Of a DNA stretch of 64,000 nucleotides, positions 60,976 to 64,000 are shown in pieces (within the stretch, counting starts at the first letter, position 1; every line of letters begins with the position of its first letter). The DNA is taken from positions 6,145,566 to 6,209,565 of the forward strand of contig NC_133010.1 of assembly GCF_048564905.1 (NCBI RefSeq), read 5' to 3'. The DNA is from Vicugna pacos. Lineage: Eukaryota > Chordata > Mammalia > Artiodactyla > Camelidae. The notes under the pieces were generated by a model that saw only the letters and a program-made list of their open reading frames with translations, made no database searches and had not been told where the DNA came from. A program made the translations under genes and the position numbers.

Positions 60976-61378
60976 TGTACTAGGTCCCCCCAAAATACAC
61001 ACACAGCCAGAACCTGTGAATGTGACCTAAGTTGGAAATAGGGTCCTTGCTGATGTAATAACGTTAACATGAGGTCCCACTGGCTTAGGGTGGGTGGAGT
61101 TACACAAGGAAATTTGGAAACAGGGGAACATCGAGGAGGCCATGCGAAAACAGAAGCAGAGACTGCGGTTATGCCTCCTATGCCAAGGAAGGCTTAGGGA
61201 TGCTGGCAAACACCAGAAGTGGAAAGGAGTCTTTCCTAGACTCTTTAAAGGGAGCATGGCTTTGCCAACAATTTGGTCTCAGACTTCCAGCTTCCAGAAC
61301 TGTGAAAAAATGCATTTCTGTTAAAACACCCAGTTTGTGGTACTTGGTTAGGACAGCCCTAGGAAACTAACCTACTAA
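60976..61378 (+). mobile_element. MLT1-type LTR relic (ERVL-MaLR)
   Basis: Sense MLT1 LTR: 'aggtccccccaaaatacaca', 'gaacctgtgaatgtgaccta' then 'agttggaaatagggtccttg', 'acttccagcttccagaactg' then 'tgaaaaaatgcatttctgtt', and 'gtttgtggtacttggttagg' then 'acagccctaggaaactaa'. The clearest MLT1 in the window. Old solo LTR fossil. Confidence 0.9.
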
Positions 61379-62394
61379 GGGAATTAAGACCTGGTATTTC
61401 TCTTTTAGAGCAAATGTCATTTAGATAGGGACATTGATTCAACAGATATCAATCTAGTATAAAATAGGATTGAGTGCCAAAAGGATTAGAAGGAATAAAG
61501 AGATTAGGGAAATTATAAGATTGAATAGTTAATTAAAGCTAATTTCTTAGTGCTAATTATATACAGCTGAATCTAACTCTCTTTACTGAGAAAGTCCTGA
61601 AGAAATGCCACTTGAGTACTGGCAACATTAATACCCTCTTTAGGGATTCTGCTTACAGTAGCAGTCAGTGCTTCTGGTCCTGCCTCATTTCCACATCGTC
61701 TTTGTCTTTCCCAGCTTCCACATGGCAGTATCTGCCAGTCCCTCGAGAGCCCATCCCCATCCCACAGGCATACCTGGCAAGTTTAAAAGCAGCATCACCT
61801 CCACCATTTGTTACAACTCATAAAGGTAGAGGAAAGGGGAAGGGAATTCAAGTGTCTAACACACCAGGAATGACAGTCATTGCCTTTACATACATAGATG
61901 AATTTTTATTCATTCATTCATGCTAACTTCATCAAGCATTTATTAAGTGCCTGGCATTAAACCAAATTTTCAGGATTCCAAGTTGGATAAGAGATTAATG
62001 GTTCCTTTCCTCTTTTCCACTTACATTTATTTTTGCCTGATCCTGGGAGTTATACCTGGTCCACCAGTTGGGTTCCTGTGTTGCCTCTAAGCCTCACTTG
62101 ACCAGGACAAACTCTTGTCGGAATATCCAGCCTCCTACAGCACATCTACCAACAAGCCACACTTCTATCTGCCCACTTATCTGAACTGGGCTTCCTCGCT
62201 GACATTTCACATCACTCCAGAGTTTTCCCTATCGTCTTCCTTAAGGGCTAATCGTCACTGTGGCAACAAATTCAAGCCTAGAAGCTTCTACTTGCTTAAG
62301 TTCCTTGGATGGCATCTATTAGATTTCCTTTCCTAGAGCTATATTATCCTCCTAACGTGCTGTATGCCCTTAAATCATTCACCCCATCTGTCAG
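61379..62394. other. Mostly unassigned sequence
   Basis: No gene recognised. A short reversed L2/MIR-type end lies at about 61900-61990 ('tttattcattcattcatgct', then 'agcatttattaagtgcctgg' then 'cattaaacc'). The 104-codon frame at 61612-61926 matches no protein I know. Confidence 0.45.
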
Positions 62395-62854
62395 GCAAAC
62401 ATTGAATATTCATTTAGAACTTACTGTGCGCCAGAAATTGCTCTAAAGATACGGTGCTAAATGTGACGGATACGGTTTGTTCTGTTATGGAGACTGGGTT
62501 CTACATTAATAGATGAATAAAAGAAAAAAGTAAACAAAAAAGTACAAAATAAAATTCCAAGTAGTACACCGATAAATAAAACAGCTGCCCAGGGCTAAGA
62601 CATCCTATTTAAAGCACACCCACGAAACTAAAGAGATAAAAAGAGACTGAAAGAGGATGTGGGGAAAGACCCGTCTAAGTAGATGCCATTTAAACGGATA
62701 TCAGAAGGAACTATCTGTGTGATTATGGTTAAAAGTGTACAAGGTCAGAGGAATGACCTGCGCAGAGACCCTGAGGGATCGCAGAGCATGCTTTGTACTG
62801 AAAACTGAAAGAAGAAACATAGTTAGGGCCCAACTGACAAATGGGTGACGTGAC
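62395..62854 (-). mobile_element. L2 LINE relic, part 1
   Basis: Reversed L2: 'cttactgtgcgccagaaatt' then 'gctctaaagatacggtgcta', 'gttatggagactgggttcta', 'gggaaagacccgtctaagta' then 'gatgccatttaaacggatat', 'gaatgacctgcgcagagacc' then 'ctgagg'. The matching remainder follows after the MLT1 insertion. Confidence 0.72.
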
Positions 62855-63301
62855 TGTGTTAGCTGCCAATTGCTGTTGTCAAAAATTGCCATAGACATCA
62901 TGGTCTAAAGCAACAGAAGTTACTGGAATGGCTCTCAGTGGGCTAAAGAGCAACATTTCTTTTGAAGGTTCTAGGGGAGGATCCACTTCCTTGCCTTTTC
63001 CAGCCTACAGAGGCTCCCTGTATTTTTGGTCTGTGGTCCCCTTTTAGCGATCACATCATTCTAAGCTCTGCTTCCATCACCACATTCCCCTTCTCTGATT
63101 CTGACCCTCATGCTCCCTATTATTAAAAAGACCCATGGGATTACATTGAGCCTAACCAGATAATCATGGTTAATCGTCCCATCTCAAGATCCTCAACTTA
63201 ACTATATCTGTAAATTTCTCTCTGTCATGTAAGGTAATAGAGACACAGGTTTGGTGGATTAAGACATGGATATTTGGGGAGTCATTAGTCAACCTACCAC
63301 A
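62855..63301 (-). mobile_element. MLT1-type LTR relic inserted in L2
   Basis: Reversed MLT1 LTR: starts 'tgtgttagctgccaattgct' then 'gttgtcaaaaattgccatag', 'gaaggttctaggggaggatc' then 'cacttccttgcc', 'tcctcaacttaactatatct' then 'gtaaatttc', and ends 'caacctaccaca'. It interrupts one L2 copy, so it is younger than that L2. Solo LTR fossil. Confidence 0.85.
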
Positions 63302-63339
63302 GCTACATAAACCACTACTGGAGAGATGCATTAGTCCAG

Positions 63340-63900
63340 AGCATTCAGGAAACATGAGTCATGGTGACTATTTTGGATATTTTTTAAATGAAAAAGAAAA
63401 GCTATGGAAAGTTTTTAGAAGGAAAGTGATGTTTTGTAACATGTTTTTGAAAAGATCGCCTATACCACTATGTGGAAAAATAATTAAAGGTGAGAGAGAG
63501 AGAGACTTAATTAGAATCAGGAAGAAAAGATACTATGTCTGTGAACCTGGTAAATGTTGGTAGATGTCCAGACTAAACTGGTGGCCATAGAGATGAAGAA
63601 TAAAAGAAAAATCCAATTATATCAATTGAACTAGATAGTAGATTACATACAGTGAGTGACTGAAAGAGCAAGAATCCAGGATAACTCTAAGGTTTTTAAA
63701 AATTAGTTTGATGGTACTATTTCCTGAGATGCAAAAGACTAAGGGAGAAGTTAAGGAGAGATTTAGAATTCTATTTGAACTTGTTAAATTTTAATTGTCT
63801 ATGAGAAAGCCAAGGAGAGACATACCATTAGCTTCACATGTGAGTCTGGAAGTCAGAAGAAGAACTGGACTGAAAAATTAATCTAGAATTAATCCAAATA
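63340..63900 (-). mobile_element. L2 LINE relic, part 2
   Basis: The L2 continues in the same orientation after the MLT1: 'tggaaagtttttagaaggaa' then 'agtgatgttttgtaacatg', 'gaatccaggataactctaag' then 'gtttttaa', 'gatggtactatttcctgaga', and 'cacatgtgagtctggaagtc' then 'agaagaagaactgg'. These are successive reversed L2 landmarks (gatgactcccaggtttttgg, tttactgagatagggaa, gtctggagttcagaggagag). Confidence 0.72.
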
Positions 63901-64000
63901 AAGAAAATGTTCAAATTAATTGTGATTGAGGAAGTTACCTAAGAAGAAAATACAGCGAGGAAGGGGAGGGGAGGTAGAGAAGAATGAAATAGAGAAAGAA

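Noticed and set aside
1-64000. A novel multi-gene system
   Set aside because: No intact coding genes, operon-like layout or defence, phage or biosynthetic signatures are present; the window is intergenic or intronic mammalian DNA.

Overview
The window is mammalian nuclear DNA, most likely from a camelid (camel, llama or alpaca group). The strongest clue is two copies of a tRNA-derived SINE at 7148-7277 and 44162-44290 whose layout matches the camelid Vic-1 type: a tRNA head with internal A and B boxes, then the 'cctaattacctcc' tail. The rest of the repeat content is typical of eutherian mammals: L1, L2, MIR, MLT1 LTRs and a DNA-transposon relic. The window shows no bacterial, phage or CRISPR signature. 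All family names are my recognition from memory of family consensus sequences; no database was searched.

I find no functional protein-coding gene or exon. The only host-gene sequence is a 5'-truncated processed pseudogene of EEF1A1 at 26566-27015. Every open reading frame over 100 codons falls in a transposon, a low-complexity tract, an LTR, or sequence with no recognisable protein. The window therefore reads as intergenic or deep-intronic DNA. About half is recognisable repeats; the rest is unassigned, mostly AT-rich sequence.

Layout. 1-7 kb: a solo LTR lying against an MLT1 LTR, an L2 relic, a 44-bp alternating CA/CG tract and a MIR. 7-15 kb: a camelid SINE with target-site duplications, L2 and MIR relics, a tandem duplication, a strong G-quadruplex motif and an MLT1 LTR. 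15.8-21 kb: two antisense L1 fragments in the same orientation, an old antisense L1 split by a DNA transposon, and an L2. 21-30 kb: a well-preserved short L1 with a 16-bp perfect target-site duplication, older L1 pieces, the EEF1A1 pseudogene, and a convergent MIR pair beside another L1 3' end. 30-41 kb: MIR, L2 and old L1 relics and a 125-bp GAT repeat. 41.8-43 kb: a long LTR. 44-48 kb: a second SINE and L2 relics. 48-54.4 kb: an LTR relic, an antisense L1 ORF2 piece, and a 5.6-kb L1 with a GC-rich 5' UTR, an ORF1 relic, an internally deleted ORF2 and an L1MA/MB-like 3' UTR. 55.4-55.9 kb: a solo LTR with a TATA box. 56-60 kb: a 4-kb stretch without recognisable repeats. 60-64 kb: MIR, two MLT1 LTRs in opposite orientation, and an L2 split by one of them.

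I did not find a previously undescribed biological system. The most useful observations are the datable nested insertions, the precise insertion signatures, a few strong non-B-DNA motifs, and repeat-poor stretches that deserve a conservation test.
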